A DNA stretch of 57,559 nt, from NCBI GenBank assembly GCA_023257625.1, contig JALRBW010000004.1, positions 1-57,559 of the forward strand, read 5' to 3'. Source of the stretch: Flavobacteriaceae bacterium. GTDB lineage: Bacteria; Bacteroidota; Bacteroidia; Flavobacteriales; Flavobacteriaceae. Both the position numbers and the translations under genes were made by a program. Shown here one piece after another: positions 57,484 to 57,559 of this stretch. Under the pieces are notes generated by a model. That model saw only the letters and a list, made by a program, of their open reading frames with translations. It was not told where the DNA came from and searched no databases. Position 1 is the stretch's first letter. Every line of letters begins with the position of its first letter.

Positions 57484-57559
57484 TCAATTGCCTTTTTGGA
57501 TCAATTCTATAGCTTGAAATCCAATGTCAAGCATTAAATCATTGCTTTTGGCTGCTTGA
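57484..57559 (-). CDS. C-terminal end of an unidentified protein (5' part outside window)
   Basis: A frame entering from the right edge ends at TGA 57484-57486 after 24 visible residues: AAKSNDLMLDIGFQAIELIQ then KGN. It is the only frame from that edge with a natural end, on the same strand as the kinase operon 76 bp away. Too short to identify. Confidence 0.45.
   Translation of the reverse strand, partial: QAAKSNDLMLDIGFQAIELIQKGN

Overview
The window reads as chromosomal DNA from a marine-type member of the Flavobacteriaceae (Bacteroidota). The reasons are the low GC content, absence of clear Shine-Dalgarno sites, repeated Bacteroidota-type TAnnTTTG promoter boxes, and family-typical genes: DUF5916, a DnaE with a fused exonuclease, HxlR next to an RND pump, a CruF/CrtD/CrtA-like carotenoid operon, and AddAB-like nucleases. 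No phage, IS element, CRISPR array or integrase is visible. Most genes are ordinary core or family-level genes.

Layout. 1-1216 (-): start of a DUF1593 lipoprotein, cut by the window edge. 1.35-2.65 kb (+): YdeI-like protein with a CDGSH iron-sulfur tail, then a methyltransferase. 2.7-6.95 kb (+): two secreted amidohydrolase-type proteins, ending in a strong terminator. 7.05-9.26 kb (+): DUF5916 outer-membrane protein. 9.3-11.6 kb (-): aconitase. 11.8-18 kb: HxlR regulator (+) facing a three-gene RND efflux operon (-). 18.2-19.2 kb (+): fatty acid hydroxylase/sterol desaturase family. 19.2-20 kb: AT-rich spacer, then tRNA-Asp(GTC) (-).

20.1-34 kb is dominated by replication and repair: thioredoxin (-), DnaE fused to a proofreading exonuclease (-), and divergently the four-gene ligase-associated repair operon (exonuclease, ATP-dependent ligase, Lhr-type helicase, phosphoesterase; each junction overlaps by 4 bp), followed by mfd. 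34-40.7 kb holds an ACT-domain gene, a yraN reading frame broken by one stop codon, metG, a histone-deacetylase family protein, a CBS protein, an NAD(P)-binding epimerase-like protein, a small helical protein and a putative lipoprotein. 40.7-46.7 kb is a carotenoid region: crtA-like, crtD-like, cruF-like (-) and crtI (+), with a K+ channel and a ThuA-like protein between. 46.7-53.5 kb (-): a membrane-anchored hypothetical and an AddB/AddA-like pair. 53.6 kb to the end: superoxide dismutase (+), a tandem pair of 71-bp structured elements (candidate small RNAs), then a long PurF-type amidotransferase, a PfkB kinase and the C-terminus of another gene (-).

The points most worth a second look are the tandem structured elements at 54261-54499, the yraN nonsense codon, the Mfd reading frame that continues upstream of its only start codon, the degenerate PHP domain in the exonuclease-fused DnaE, the YdeI-CDGSH fusion, the amidohydrolase units lacking the HxH metal motif, and the hairpin in front of the crt operon. 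No clearly new multi-gene system was found.
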